Below, in pieces: positions 35,701 to 50,700 of a DNA stretch of 64,000 nucleotides (position 1 is its first letter; each line of letters opens with the position of its first letter). The notes below the pieces were generated by a model. That model was not told the origin of the DNA. It worked only from the letters and a program-made list of their open reading frames with translations, and made no database searches. Source of the stretch: Tethya wilhelma (Eukaryota; Porifera; Demospongiae; Tethyida; Tethyidae); the NCBI GenBank assembly GCA_964030475.1, contig CAXIPT010000001.1:21170868-21234867 (forward strand). The letters run 5' to 3'. Both the position numbers and the translations under genes were made by a program.

Positions 35701-38700
35701 TGTTGTTGAGAATTTTGTCGTATACAGTATAGAATTATTATACCTGTTTGCCACCATGTGTCCAAAAGTGTGCAGTTTTTAAGTCCAACATTTTTATAGT
35801 ACCATTTCCTTGCATCACTGTTGAGAGGTTCACCAACTACAAAGATATATAATTTTTAAAAAAATGTGGATGCAGTGTCAGAAATGAAATTTAGAGCATT
35901 CTGCGCCACCTGTTGCTATAGTCTTCAATGATGTAAGTTTGTCCTTGTATTTTTTGACAAGCTTTTCTTTATCCTTCATCAGATATCGAATTGTAGAAGG
36001 TGTAATATAGAGTTGGTTTATACGAAGACGTCCAATCATTTCCCAGTAACGACCTAGATAATATAAGTGCATTGAATTAATCATGATAGTACCCCTGCAG
36101 CTAGGTGTAGTACCTATGAAAAGAACTTGTTTGTGCTGTGAAAGTTTGCTTAACATGCACTTTCTGCATGGTTCTCTGGGAATGCATGCTTTTCAAGTAA
36201 GTCAGTTAGGAAGTATACGTACGTATACGTAAGTTAGATGAACAAAAATGGCATTATGATAATAATTATAATTGTGGCTTCCCACTAGCTCTCTCTACGA
36301 GTGCTGAGGAAAGTTTTTGTGAGTTTAGGCCTAGTATGCAACTGGTAATCTAGCTGTCAGTGAGAGACTATGAGCAAGTTTGAAGACGTAATTTTGTTTC
36401 GCTAGATTTTATGATCATAAACATTTTGTATTGTGTCTATATGGGACAGGGGGCCCATTCCTACTATACGTACTACCGTACGTATGATAAGTACATAATA
36501 CATACCACAATCTGGATGGTAAGGAGTCCCTTCAAACAAGACAGAGGTCCCTCCATTACAGAGAGGGCCATACACCACATAGGAGTGTCCAGTGATCCAG
36601 CCAAGATCAGCCATACAACCAAAAACATCTCCAGGCTTGTAGTCAAACACATACTATAATTATATAACCATAAATAAATATTGATGATTATCGTACACTG
36701 GCATCAGTTAAAAGAATCATGCGTTAGTATAATATACTGTATTATATACAGTCGAACCTCCGAACAAGGGACACTTTCGGAGCATGGCTTTTGTCCTCTA
36801 TTCGGAGGTTGTCCTCTGTTGGGAGGTTTTTTATTTTTCACCTAAAACACCTTTTTATTTGACACTCTGGCACATATTTAGCTATGCACAGTATGCAGTG
36901 TACCATGGAAGATCTAGTCTAAGAGTGCCAGGATTCCTAGGCAGATTGGAAATAATCATGGAATTGACAATTTGTAGTCTAGCTGTGTTGATGAAGAGAG
37001 AGACAACTACCCTGTTAACAACCATCTCAAGGGTCTTGTTTTCCACCAGGACATCAAGAATTCCTGCACTTTAGAAGATCCAGAAGCTGACCGTGCGCAC
37101 CTTCTCTGACATTACAAAATTATATGTGCATGCACGTGATAATAATGAGGGTGTGGTTTCCTATTTGTCCGCTATTAGAAGCACTTTTCAATCATAATTG
37201 CTTGTTCGGGAGCAGCAGTTTGTCCGTTGTTCGGAATCGAGAAGTGTCCCTTGTTGGGAGGTTTTTTTTGTATTGAGTAATGGGGATTTCGTCCGGGAGC
37301 ACAGCTACTGTCCGCTATAGAGAGGTTGTCCACTGTTGGGAGGGTCTGTTAGGTTCAACTGTATAAGCACTATAATATACTCTTGGTTCTACCGTAGATC
37401 GGGAAATTTTTGTTGCTAAAAAATTTTCATTGACGACCATTACTGACAAAAATTAAAATTAATATAAACTCAGCAAAAACTTATTTTGTATGGTGATTTT
37501 TTACCAAACGATCATCTGCAACAACAAAAGTTAAATTGTACAAAAATTTAACAGGCAAAATATTTTACCAGCAAAAATTTCTCGATCTACAGTATAAATG
37601 AACATGTCCAGAAACCTTACAATTTTAAGTGCACATTGCACCAGCTACCTTAGTTACACTCTGTTTACACTTGGATATGCTATGATAAAAACATAGTACT
37701 ATAGAGTGCTCAGCTGGTGTCAAAACTAAATACCGTATAGTGGGTAAACTTAGCGAGAATTAAATTTGGCAAATTGGCGAATTATTCTTCAAATCGCCAA
37801 ATTAAAAATCGCCAAACAGTTTAATACGTACGTGTGCCCATATAAACTATGCAGCGTACGGAATTGAATCGCCAAATTAAAAATCACCAATAATCCCAGT
37901 ATGGGAATTCGCCAAATTTTAAGCCCGCCAAATTTACCCGCTATACGGTATACTGAGCAGGGTGAGTCAGGGTCATCATCTATCCATGTGGCATTTAATG
38001 CGCATACTGCGCATTAGTTACTCTAGCATTAAATTTTAATGCATGTATAGCTGCTACTCAAGCTTTTTGTAGGGACTAACCAGTCTCTAACAGTCTTCAC
38101 ACTGTTGTGTTGAAAAAAGTGAATGAACAAGTCAGTAGCAAAAAGCAGTGTAGGAATGCATGGGCAGTGCTGTAAAAAGTATTGGAACAAGGCATGTCTC
38201 AATTTCGGGCACGTGACTACTTCATTTTTTTGTGTTCAAGTCTTGTCTAGAATAATTTAATCCTGCCGGCTATCGGTTATTAAGCCAAGTGATTAGATTA
38301 GTATGAATTTGAACCATTACTATGTGATACTGTTAATTGCTGATAAATTCATCTACAGACTGATAATTCTGGAACCACTTACAACAATAATTGAGGGATT
38401 AAAAATAGAAATGAAGTAGTCATGTGCCCAGAAATTGAGACATGCCTTGTTCCAATGCTGTTTACAGCACTGCCCATTCCTACACTGCTTATTTTTTGAA
38501 ATTTTTGCTACTTGACAATGTACAAATAAGACATGGGGTAGCCTGGTGGCTTGTTCAACAATGACACTTATAATTAAACAAAACTTGAACATAAATACCT
38601 TGTGAGAAAGTGCAACTTGAAGTAGATACCCAGCAGTTGAATGAACAATACCAAGTGGACTGTCACTGCTTCCAGATGTGTACATAATAAAGAGTGGATC

Positions 38701-41700
38701 TTCACTGTTGACTGACACTGGAGTACAGTCACTTTTAACTCTCTTCATTTCCTGTATATAGTTGGCAATACATTACGAAAATTTTCAAACCACTTAATAT
38801 TCACTTAGTACGCATGATTGATAAGACATTGAATATTCATGTATGCATGCATGCTGTATTCTACCTGGTAATGATTATGTGAATAAGTTTGCTATAATAT
38901 TATACCTTTTCAAGACTGAAGTCACGGCTATCAACCATTGGAACTTCCTTCCCAGTTCTTTTAGCGACCAAAACAATACACTGTGAAGACTTGACTTTCT
39001 GCTCATTCTCAGGTTGTTCATATTCACAGAAACCTTCATCTGACTCAGTCACCATTACTGATATTGCTTCATCAACGATGGACTTCAGTGGAAATGGGTT
39101 CCTGCCAATTACAGCTTCATCCGCTGTTATGATCACTTTTGCCTTTGCTATGAAAATTAAAAGAAAAAAGAAAAGGTAGAGTATTAATAACTCAATAATA
39201 CATGCATGCATATCAGGATTAGTCAGCGCTTACAGTCCACTACTCTTTGCTTCAACTCATCTGTCTTTAAGACTGCAAAGACCACACTGGGGTAAAAGAA
39301 AATTAACGCATACTATATAACAATTTCACTTCCTATAGGGTATAGAGAGCTCTTACTTGTGAACTGCTCCAATTCTTGCACAAGCCAGCATAGAGGCAAC
39401 TGCTAAAGGCATGGCAGGCATGTAAATGACAACCTTGTCGTCTTTTTTGACACCATACTTCTTGAGTACATTGGCAATACGACAAGTATCTTCAAGCAGT
39501 TGACTAAAAATTTAATTACAATGGAGATTAATTTTACTCTCTACTTGGATTTACCTGTATGCATGGCTATATATGGACAATCTGATATTTATACCGACCT
39601 ATAAGTGATTCTTTCTTCTTGAGGTTTCCCTCCTTCAGTAACATTCTTTTCCCAAATAATAGCAATTTTATTGGGTTGTGCAGCAACATGGCGGTCAAGA
39701 CAATTCACTGCATATTGTCAGATCATGCAGTCACTTAAAACTGAGCATATATTCTGAGCCATTCTTATGAATTATGCACAAAAAGTTTATTGGAAAAATC
39801 TTGAATCTAGCTAGGATTCAAACCCATACCTGAGGCATTCAGCTTCCCATCGAAGAATTTAATCTTTCCCTCTGTCATATCACACCCCTCCATCACCATG
39901 TCTTTTTTGAAAGGCTCATCCCAGACCAGCGTCCTGGCTGCCATCTCTCCCCAGAAATCCTTGGGATGTTCGATACTACATTTGTAGTACTCAGCATAGT
40001 GTTTGATTACTTTAGAAGCAGGAACTTTGTCCATTGCCTGTATATTTATAACACAAAACATTACTAAGTTTTGTTGAAAACAATATTACCATACATATAC
40101 CGTATAGCGGGTAAATTTGGCGGGCTTAAAATTTGGCGAATTCAGTTCCAAGCTCAATTTTGGACTGAGGTAAAAAACATACTCTATAGTTACAAACAAC
40201 AAACCTTGCGAGCTTTCAGACTGCAGTAGTAGGACAGTATAGAGAGTCTTTTAGTGCTAAAACTGCTAAAGCTATAGCGCTTAGCCTACCGGCCTGCACA
40301 TGGTTTCTGTTCTTGAATTGGTAATTATCGTCACGATTTGCCAATTCGCCAAATTTAATTCTCGCTAAGTTTACCCGCTATACGGTATAGCAGGATATTT
40401 TTAATAATAATTATAATATAATATTTTGATAATCCAAGACTAAATTATCATGCAAATTAAAATATACTAATATTTTGGCCCATCATGCATATACTGTACT
40501 ATATATGGGCATATGAAAATCGTCAACTATATATATATACGTTACACATACATATGTACATAATATAAATGGACATAATATGAGTATACATGTTATTTAG
40601 TGGCCACAACTGTAGTACTGCATGCGACCATGGGGTGCACGTGTTGGTGTACCTTTATGTGTTGAGTTTTATAAGTAGATAGTGAACCGATAGTAAACTG
40701 TGGTTCAGCTATAGGATTAATATGCTGACTATGCAGTTTGACTAGTTGGAACCTGTCCGGTTGTCATGTTTTGTTTCAAATTACTAATACAAAATCACCA
40801 AGAAATTTGATACATGCATGCACACACAATTAACATGCAGCGTGCAAATTAAAATCGATCGCCTGGAGTTGGTTTCCTGTTGTAGAGAGGGTTGAGTTGA
40901 GTTATGGAAAGAAATGGCTGAGTACTTGTTAAGTAAAACCAAGANATAGACAGGTATATATAACTTAAACTAGACTGCCGGCCAAGAGTTGGGCATAAAA
41001 ATGAAGTAGTCATGAGCCGAAATTGAGACCCTGCCTTGTTCCAATACTTTTTAATGCACTGCCCATTCCTACACTGCTTATTTTTTTTGAAATTTTACTA
41101 CTTGTTCATTCACTTTTTTCAACACTATTATAATAATACATGCAGTGTGGAGACTATTAGAGACTGGTTAGTCCGTACAAAAAGCTTGAGTAGCAGCTAT
41201 ACATGCACTATATACATTATGCTGGAAGAGGCTAATGCACATGCGCATAGTAATGCCACGTGGATAGATGACCTTTGAACTCTACCTACAAAGATGGCTG
41301 CATTAATTGTAGTACATGAATTTATAACACCAAGTTTCAAAGCTTTCTAGTTTTTGTTTAGGCCTATTTATGATGAAAGCGAGTGTCAAGGAATGTAGTA
41401 GCCATGAAAAGAACTTGTGCAGTCAAAGTTGGCTCAACACAATCTGGGTCTCTGGAAATGCTTTTCAAGTAAGCCTCAGTTAGGAAGTACGTAAGGAAGT
41501 ACGTAAGTTAGAAGAACAAAAATGGCACTATGGTGGCTTCCCACTAGCGATCTCTACGAGTGCTGCAGAAAGTTTTTTGTGAGTTTTAGGCCTTGCATAC
41601 AGTTGGTAATCTGTCAGTGAGAGCTTCTGAGCAACTTTGAAGGTTTAATTTTGTTTGACTAGATTTTTATGGTGGCCAACATTTTGTATTGTGTCTATGG

Positions 41701-44700
41701 GACAGTCGGCCCATTCCTACTATACGTACTGTACGTATGATAGATTGCAAAACATGCTAATGCACATGCATGGCTATGCATTATATATGCATGGTTAATT
41801 GCATGGCTTTATTTTAAATAATAATTTCACAAACCTCAAAAATAATTTCATCACCAACAGATAGTTGCATGATGTCTGCTTGGCCCAAGTCAGGTTTAAA
41901 ATCCTGGCAAACCTGCTTCATGTATTCCACCAACGCTTTCGGCATCCACCATTCCAACTCAACACAGCCTTGATCGGTACATGTTAGCTGATGAACATAC
42001 CAATGAAGGAGAAATTGATCGGCCACAAACCCAGCATAGTTGTCCACATCAGCAAGAGTGAAATTCTTCCAAGATGCACTCAACTTTACTCGCAATTTTT
42101 CATAATGTTCAGTGTCTCCTGGATCGAAGTCAATTGACCACACGTGAAGAAACTCTTCCAGTTTGGTGTTTTCTTTAAACTGGCGTATTTCTTCCAAGAA
42201 ATCCTCTTTATCCTTACGCAGCTTATCCAAAAACAATGTTTCACCTTCACTTAGCTCTTCACTGTCTCCTGAATCAGCTCTTGCAAAAATAAATTTTTTC
42301 GTGATGGAGTGAAGTAGATTTGAATTCAGAAAATTCCATGCCCTATTCATTCGGAGGCTGGAGAAAAAATCTTCCACGGTGGTGCAGTTTTTCAGCTCTT
42401 CCTTAATAGCTGGACTGCAGCACTCAATTTGATGGGCTCCAAAAACTGCGTTGAGGTTGATAACATAGCTGCGCAAATCGCCAACTGGGACTTGAATTGA
42501 CTCAAGCTTCTTTTGAACCTTAAGAATAAGGCTAGCAAACTTCTCGCACAGCTGATTCACTTGCTCTCTCAATTTTGGGTTGATTCTTCTCGTCAAAACC
42601 TGATCTGTATATATGTATGAATTGACGGTAAATGATCAAATTAGAATTTACGAAGCAGCTTAGCTAGATGGCTACTGTTGCTGCTATATTGGTGAAAATA
42701 GTGGTGCTTGGCAAGACAAATATATAATATCATACGTATGCATGGTAGTACGTATACTGTAGGAATGGGCCGGCTGTCCCATAGACACAATACAAAATGT
42801 TTATCACCATAAAAATCTAGCAATTAAGACAAAGTTAAACCTTCAAACTTGCTCAGAAGCTCTCTCAGACAGATTAACAAATGTTTGCATGGCCTAAAAC
42901 TCACAGAAGCTTTCATAAGCACTCATAGCGAGCGCTAGTTAGAAGCTACACCCACGCAATTTTGTTCTCACTTACTAACTGACGAAGTTACGGCTTGAAA
43001 GCGATTTCCAGAGAAACAAAAGACGTTGAGCTTGTTTTGACTACACAGAACAACTTGTTCTCATCTGGACTAGTGCCTTTTTACACTCGCTTTCTGCCCA
43101 AATCTGTTAAAACAATAGCTAGAAAGCCTTAAAACTTAGTATATAAATTCATACACTTCAATGCAGCCATCTTTTGTAGGTAGAGGTCAAAGGTCGTTAT
43201 CTATCCATGTGGCATTTAATGCGCATGCACATTAGCCTAATAGTACTGCTACTCAAGCTTTTTGTAAGGACTTATTAAGTCCCTGATATAGTCTCCTCAC
43301 TTTGGTGTTGAAAAAAGTGAATGAACAAGTATAGTAAAAATTTCATAAAAATTACAGTATAGTAATGGGCAGTGCGGTAAAAAGTAAGGAAAGAAGGCAT
43401 GTTGCAATTTCGGCACGTGACTACTTCATTTTTTTTATGCTCAAGTAGAGTATTGAGGATTAACTAAAACAACATTGCCTAGATTGCCTGCTATAGTTTG
43501 CCCCACTTATAGCTAGCTAACAGTTAAGTTCCACACCTCAATTAATCCATTGGCACTCCCTGTCAGTAATCCGACCATAAGGTGGCACATGCACTCTGCA
43601 GCATATTATTAATTGGCATGCATGATCTATGAATTCAAACCATTATTTTATCCAGGCATGTACAACATTGTTTGAAGCATATCAATATTTATTTTCATAT
43701 GACAGGATGTATGAGGAATAAAAAATGAAAATGAAGTAGTCATGTGCCGAAATTGCGACATGCCTTGTTTCCTTACTTTTTACTGCACTGCCCATTCCTA
43801 CACTGTAATTTTTATGAATTTTTTTACTATACTTGTTATTATAATTATACAAGAGTTGACCTGCATTCAATAGAATCTATATTGGCATGAATGGCTGAGT
43901 TATACAGTCGAACCTCCGAATAAAGGCCACTTTGGGAGTGAGGCTTTTGGCCTTTATTCGGAGGTTGGCCTCTGGTGGGAGGTTCATCGTTATACACATA
44001 GGAATTGTGTCAAAGTTGATTTTATGGTATGTACATGCATGCATCACAAGAACAAGGATTGACTAAGAAAATGATCCAGAGTGATGTACTTAGAAAACAT
44101 CACTCACTGTACTGAATTGCTGAGCAATCATGACGTACGCTATAGACAATAGCTGCTTCTTTTTTTTTTTAAAAAGTAATTCTTGGGTATATACCCTTTC
44201 CTAACTTATACTAACTCATTGATGTGCTTTAATAGCTTCTTTTAATAAAGTGTCATGTCAGCCTTGAGTAAGGCCGCGGCCGGCAGTGTGACTTGAAACT
44301 TCCAGGGTGATTCAGTAGTCCAAAGGTGAGCAGAAAAGGTGGCAGTACACTGGAAATACCTTGGGTGTACTCTCTCCACAGCCATAAGCCCTTAGTATAG
44401 ACAAGTTGCAGCAACTAGTAGCCTAACTCAAAACCAAACTGATCTCAGCACAAGAGTGCAGAAGTTTAATTTTACTTTTCTATTTATACGATACGATAGA
44501 AAATTTAAATAGGCGTGGTTTCCTGCTTGGCCGTTTTGAGAGACAGTTTTGCAAAGAATCGATCAGTTGGGAGCATGCAGTTTGGCTGCTGGTCGGAATC
44601 GAGAAGCGGCCGCTTGTGGGAGGTTGCTTAAGTACTAGATATATGGTATTTTCAAACGGTGCCACAACCTGTAGCCGTTACACGGAGGTTGGCCGCTTGT

Positions 44701-47700
44701 GGGAGNCCATGTGGCATTTAATGCGCATGCACATTAGCCTAATAGTACTGCTACTCAAGCTTTTTGTAAGGACTTATTAAGTCCCTGATATAGTCTCCTC
44801 ACTTTGGTGTTGAAAAAAGTGAATGAACAAGTATAGTAAAAATTTCATAAAAATTACAGTATAGTAATGGGCAGTGCGGTAAAAAGTAAGGAAAGAAGGC
44901 ATGTTGCAATTTCGGCACGTGACTACTTCATTTTTTTTATGCTCAAGTAGAGTATTGAGGATTAACTAAAACAACATTGCCTAGATTGCCTGCTATAGTT
45001 TGCCCCACTTATAGCTAGCTAACAGTTAAGTTCCACACCTCAATTAATCCATTGGCACTCCCTGTCAGTAATCCGACCATAAGGTGGCACATGCACTCTG
45101 CAGCATATTATTAATTGGCATGCATGATCTATGAATTCAAACCATTATTTTATCCAGGCATGTACAACATTGTTTGAAGCATATCAATATTTATTTTCAT
45201 ATGACAGGATGTATGAGGAATAAAAAATGAAAATGAAGTAGTCATGTGCCGAAATTGCGACATGCCTTGTTTCCTTACTTTTTACTGCACTGCCCATTCC
45301 TACACTGTAATTTTTATGAATTTTTTTACTATACTTGTTATTATAATTATACAAGAGTTGACCTGCATTCAATAGAATCTATATTGGCATGAATGGCTGA
45401 GTTATACAGTCGAACCTCCGAATAAAGGCCACTTTGGGAGTGAGGCTTTTGGCCTTTATTCGGAGGTTGGCCTCTGGTGGGAGGTTCATCGTTATACACA
45501 TAGGAATTGTGTCAAAGTTGATTTTATGGTATGTACATGCATGCATCACAAGAACAAGGATTGACTAAGAAAATGATCCAGAGTGATGTACTTAGAAAAC
45601 ATCACTCACTGTACTGAATTGCTGAGCAATCATGACGTACGCTATAGACAATAGCTGCTTCTTTTTTTTTTTAAAAAGTAATTCTTGGGTATATACCCTT
45701 TCCTAACTTATACTAACTCATTGATGTGCTTTAATAGCTTCTTTTAATAAAGTGTCATGTCAGCCTTGAGTAAGGCCGCGGCCGGCAGTGTGACTTGAAA
45801 CTTCCAGGGTGATTCAGTAGTCCAAAGGTGAGCAGAAAAGGTGGCAGTACACTGGAAATACCTTGGGTGTACTCTCTCCACAGCCATAAGCCCTTAGTAT
45901 AGACAAGTTGCAGCAACTAGTAGCCTAACTCAAAACCAAACTGATCTCAGCACAAGAGTGCAGAAGTTTAATTTTACTTTTCTATTTATACGATACGATA
46001 GAAAATTTAAATAGGCGTGGTTTCCTGCTTGGCCGTTTTGAGAGACAGTTTTGCAAAGAATCGATCAGTTGGGAGCATGCAGTTTGGCTGCTGGTCGGAA
46101 TCGAGAAGCGGCCGCTTGTGGGAGGTTGCTTAAGTACTAGATATATGGTATTTTCAAACGGTGCCACAACCTGTAGCCGTTACACGGAGGTTGGCCGCTT
46201 GTGGGAGGGGCCGTTATGAGAGGTTCCACTATACTGTATTTACATGCAGGAATGTACTCTATAGCCCAACGGCTTTGTATATGCTCACAATTACACATGA
46301 ATGCATTTAGCTATATTTACACAGCCTGCATGCTAACATCTAAGCCATGCAACCACACTGACTGACAGTGTGCGTTTGGGGCTCTTTTCTTAGAAAAACT
46401 TATAATGTCTACATGACCCTTGACTGAAGAGTATGTAATTTGATACTCGCCCAGATGGCTTGAAGTTTTGCTTAGTTCTTCAAATTAAAATTTGGGTTTT
46501 AAGATAATTAACCTAGCTGTTAATATTATAAGCAAAGTTTGTGCATAAGCACACTTTATACACGGCAAGCAAGAAGCGTGGCAAGCGAAGTGAACCACAC
46601 TCCTTATAGTTAAAAATAAACTGTTACAGTAAATTAATGGCATTTATGACAACATTCAATATGACATTACAAACTATCCACTGTAACCTAATAACCAAAA
46701 TTTGATCTTCCATGCATGCAGCTCTTTTCGGATACTTGTGGTTGAGAGTTCAGATAATCAAGGTTCAAATATAATGAAGGCACCGATGGTGCATAAGCCT
46801 CGGCGCACATCACCAGAATGTGTAACTAAACAAGAATGACATTGTGCAGCACAAGATTACCATTAGCAATTAATTGCTCTTGTGTGCCCGAAGTCTGGCC
46901 TGTGAGACTACCAATACATCCAGTGACTTGTCTGTCTACTCATAATGACATGATGTAGCAGTGGCATATGATAACCGGGCCTCTGGAAGCCATTCAAGTA
47001 GTGAACCTGCCTGATAAACACTGCGGATGCTCATTTCACATTTATATTAAAGTTTAACACTACAAGACCAATGCTGATGATTCTATATAGATCTATGATG
47101 ATTCAGTTAGGACTCAAATCATGCTGCACTGAGCTAGTAGTGAGACTACAGACTGACTCAGTCACTGACACCCATGAACACCGTGATTGCCGGGACTCTT
47201 CCAGTGAATAACCCACTATCATGTAGTTCTACAAAGTGTTGTGTTTTAATACCCTCACTAAATTTAACTTACAAGACTCTAGTCTTGCAAGCAGTTGAGT
47301 TACCTGTTCCAGCACCTGAGCCAAGCACAAGCCAGAGCAGTGTCAAGCGGCACAACTCCACTGTATTTCTAGATAACGCACACTGCAGGGGGTGTAATCA
47401 ATAGGTGTGGTTTCGAAGCTAAGCACTCAGAGAAGCACAAAAGCCTCAGATCTCAGAAAGTACAGCGTTTTGCAAGATGCTAAATACAATATTTCAAGAT
47501 AACTTCGATTCATGAATGTAAGTACTTTCCATTTCTCATGTAGAGTTGCCGTTCTTCAGATTATCTCATAACAGACAGACGCACACACAAAACGACTATT
47601 GTAACCCTCTGCACGTGCGTAATCAAGGCTCTGTATACAATATTGAGTCTGGTGTATGCATGGCCAGGTTAACCTGTGACATGCACCCACTTTTTTTAAT

Positions 47701-50700
47701 TGTTACGTATTGTATTCTGGCGTTAAATTTAATTATTATAATAGTATACTTACCAAATGAAGGTGCATGTGCATCCTTTTGTAGTTTTTGGGTCTTGGGT
47801 TTAACTGTGCATTCTTCCTTGTCACACTTGGGCATCTTTGTTTCTTCAATGGGCACCATATCTATATATGCATATGTATATATTAGTACATATTTAGAAT
47901 TCATTCAATGAGCGATTAAAAACACTGGAAATTATATGCCTTATTCCCAGGCTTCCCACCTAAACAAAACATGTATAATTTATTCGTAAGGAAAAAGGTG
48001 CCTGTTTGCTAATCTCATGTAAGCCAAGGGAATAAAAATTGTGGTCATATAATATTATGATGTAACTTTAGTCTGCTTACACATGCATGCATGTGTTTTC
48101 GAAACATATAGTACAGTTGTAGAGCAATAGTACTAATTGAGACGAATTAAGTACACTTTTGACATCGTTTTCATAAGCGAACAGTTGAATGAAATAACTA
48201 AAAAATTTTGGGGGGTTTTAGCTAGGAGACTACTAAGAGGCTGAGATAAGGATAGTCTTGTATACTTGATCTCATATGCTGCCTCAGCTGAGAAGCAAAG
48301 GTGTAAATCATAACAGTCATGTACAACTCAAATTGCTTTGCTATAGCTACACTAAGCATCTATCATCTTGTTATTTCCAGGCCACTACACCATCGGTCAA
48401 TCTTTTCCATCTGGTCCAACTCATTGTAACGAGGTTGAAACAACATCAAAACTCCATTCGTATTTTTGTAGATATACCTAATTGTCACGGCTAAAAATTT
48501 TCACTTGTTTATTCTTTGCCACTTCAAACAATTCGGTATAAAGATTGTCTTATGTTTTACCACGTTAAAATTTTGCCACATGTATGCATGCACCCATGGG
48601 GAAAATTTTTTTAAACAGTGAAAAATTTCCGATCAATGGTATAGATAATGTAGTAATATTACATAAGACATGATAAAAGAATGGCCGAAATGCAGCATGT
48701 GTAAATGTATGTATGGTAGGAAATTTTCATCACAGCTAGTGACTATAATTTGTACACTTGCTTAATTTAAATATATTTAATTTTGGGCAAAAATTCCTAA
48801 CCTACAGTATAATTCATAGCCGTGTGTTTATACATGCCATACGTACGTTGAACTCCTGAACACGAGTCGATTGATACTGAATCAGGTTCATCAGTTCGGA
48901 ATCTCTTTGGTCCAGAAGTTGCATCATCTACATTTAACAATATTAAATATTAATTATAGCCATATTGTCCATGAGATATATTATATATAATATACTGTCA
49001 CAGTGTTAATATGTAGGTCTCCTTTTTGAAGGATCTATATAATACAGATTTCATAAATTTTGGGGGGCAATCCTCAAAAATATATATAGAAACAGTAAAT
49101 TGTATGAGTGAAGTACATCAAGGCATGCATGCACTCAAGACAGTTAATCGATCAACAGTCATGTGGTAAGCTGGGCATTTAACTGGAGTTCAAAAGACCT
49201 GGTTTCGAATCCCATACTATTAAGTCTCAAGTTTTTTTGTAATGAACTGAGTGAGATCTGGTTCGGAAGTCGACTATTGTCTATGAATAGTAGTATACTA
49301 AATGCTCTGCACCAATGCCTGTGACTACGGCAATCATAGTTCAAGGCTTACCTGCAATATGGCATGACCCATATGCATGTGATGGAAATGCATGACCAGC
49401 ATGATTAATGTAGCTATAAAAATTAAGGGTATTCATATACACCATTGTTTTTTTGTTTGGTTGTTTTTTTACAAAAAAGGTAAGGGAGTGGCCTGGAATC
49501 TAGCTAGGCTATAAGTTACACACATATGCATGTGCATGCAAAAAACAGTGATGCAATACATTATAATTATACTGCAAGTTCCCACATTGTACTCGACAGC
49601 AACTGCCAAATTTGTCAAATACGAAATTTTCCTATAAACTAATGCCTTCTTAATTGTATAATAATAATGATCTCATATGAATATTGAGAGATTTACAGAA
49701 TGTGATGAGGAGGCCTATGAATCTTGTAGTTTCCCACAATACATATACATATGCTTAAAAGTGCTGTCTCATGCATGGAATCCGAACGTAAGTAAACTCA
49801 GATTACATTACATAATAATTAATGAAGCCACAAACAGATCACAAGTATATGCACAAGAATTTTAACTATGTGTATATAATACTTGCATGGACTACGGTAG
49901 TTTCAAACCAAAATACAAGGCTACTAGCATTGCAGCTTGGACTTCTCACATCATGCAGCAGTAAATGGTAAGCACTTATATTTATTTCCAAGTCAGTCAA
50001 TAGCAAAAATTTAATTGGCATCACCAAGAGGATTTTTGAGCCTGGTAACAAGACTAAGATAATACCAGCACACTCTCAACTCCATGGATCCATCTGTTGC
50101 GGGCTATGCAAGGCTCCTGGAACTTGAATACACTTGCTTCTTAAGCTATCAAGCTTGGTAGATACGTGGATGTTGACAATGAACGGTGACGTTTGGAATA
50201 CCGCTTCCGTTCAGTAAATTATATGGTAGAAATTGCATACTTCATACTATAACAATTATCTTCTAAAGATGGGCAGTGCGGTAAAAAGTATAATTGGAAC
50301 AAGGTATGTCTCAATTTCGGCACATGAATCATTTAACTTATTAATAATTGATCCCTGATCAAGTTATGGATCCTCATGAGTGTTGTAAATGCAATGATCT
50401 GTACAATAGTACGTACCTTACTATTGATTGCAAACTTCTATACAAATCAGTTGATGAGTATATATAGGCAATGGAGTAAACAACAGACAGTAACTTAAAT
50501 TGGACTGCTGGCCAAGAGTTGGGCAGAAAAAATGAAATAGTCATGTGCCAAAATTGAGACATGCCTAGCTTGTTTCAATACTTTTTACCGCACTGCTCAT
50601 TCCTACACTATACTTATTTTCTAAAAATTTTTACTACTTATTCATTCACTTTTTTAACACTACAGTGTGGAGACCATTAGAGACTGGTTAGTCCCTACAA

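Noticed and set aside
47174..47404. 76-codon open frame on + strand
   Set aside because: No recognisable domain, inside an intron on the opposite strand, no splice support.
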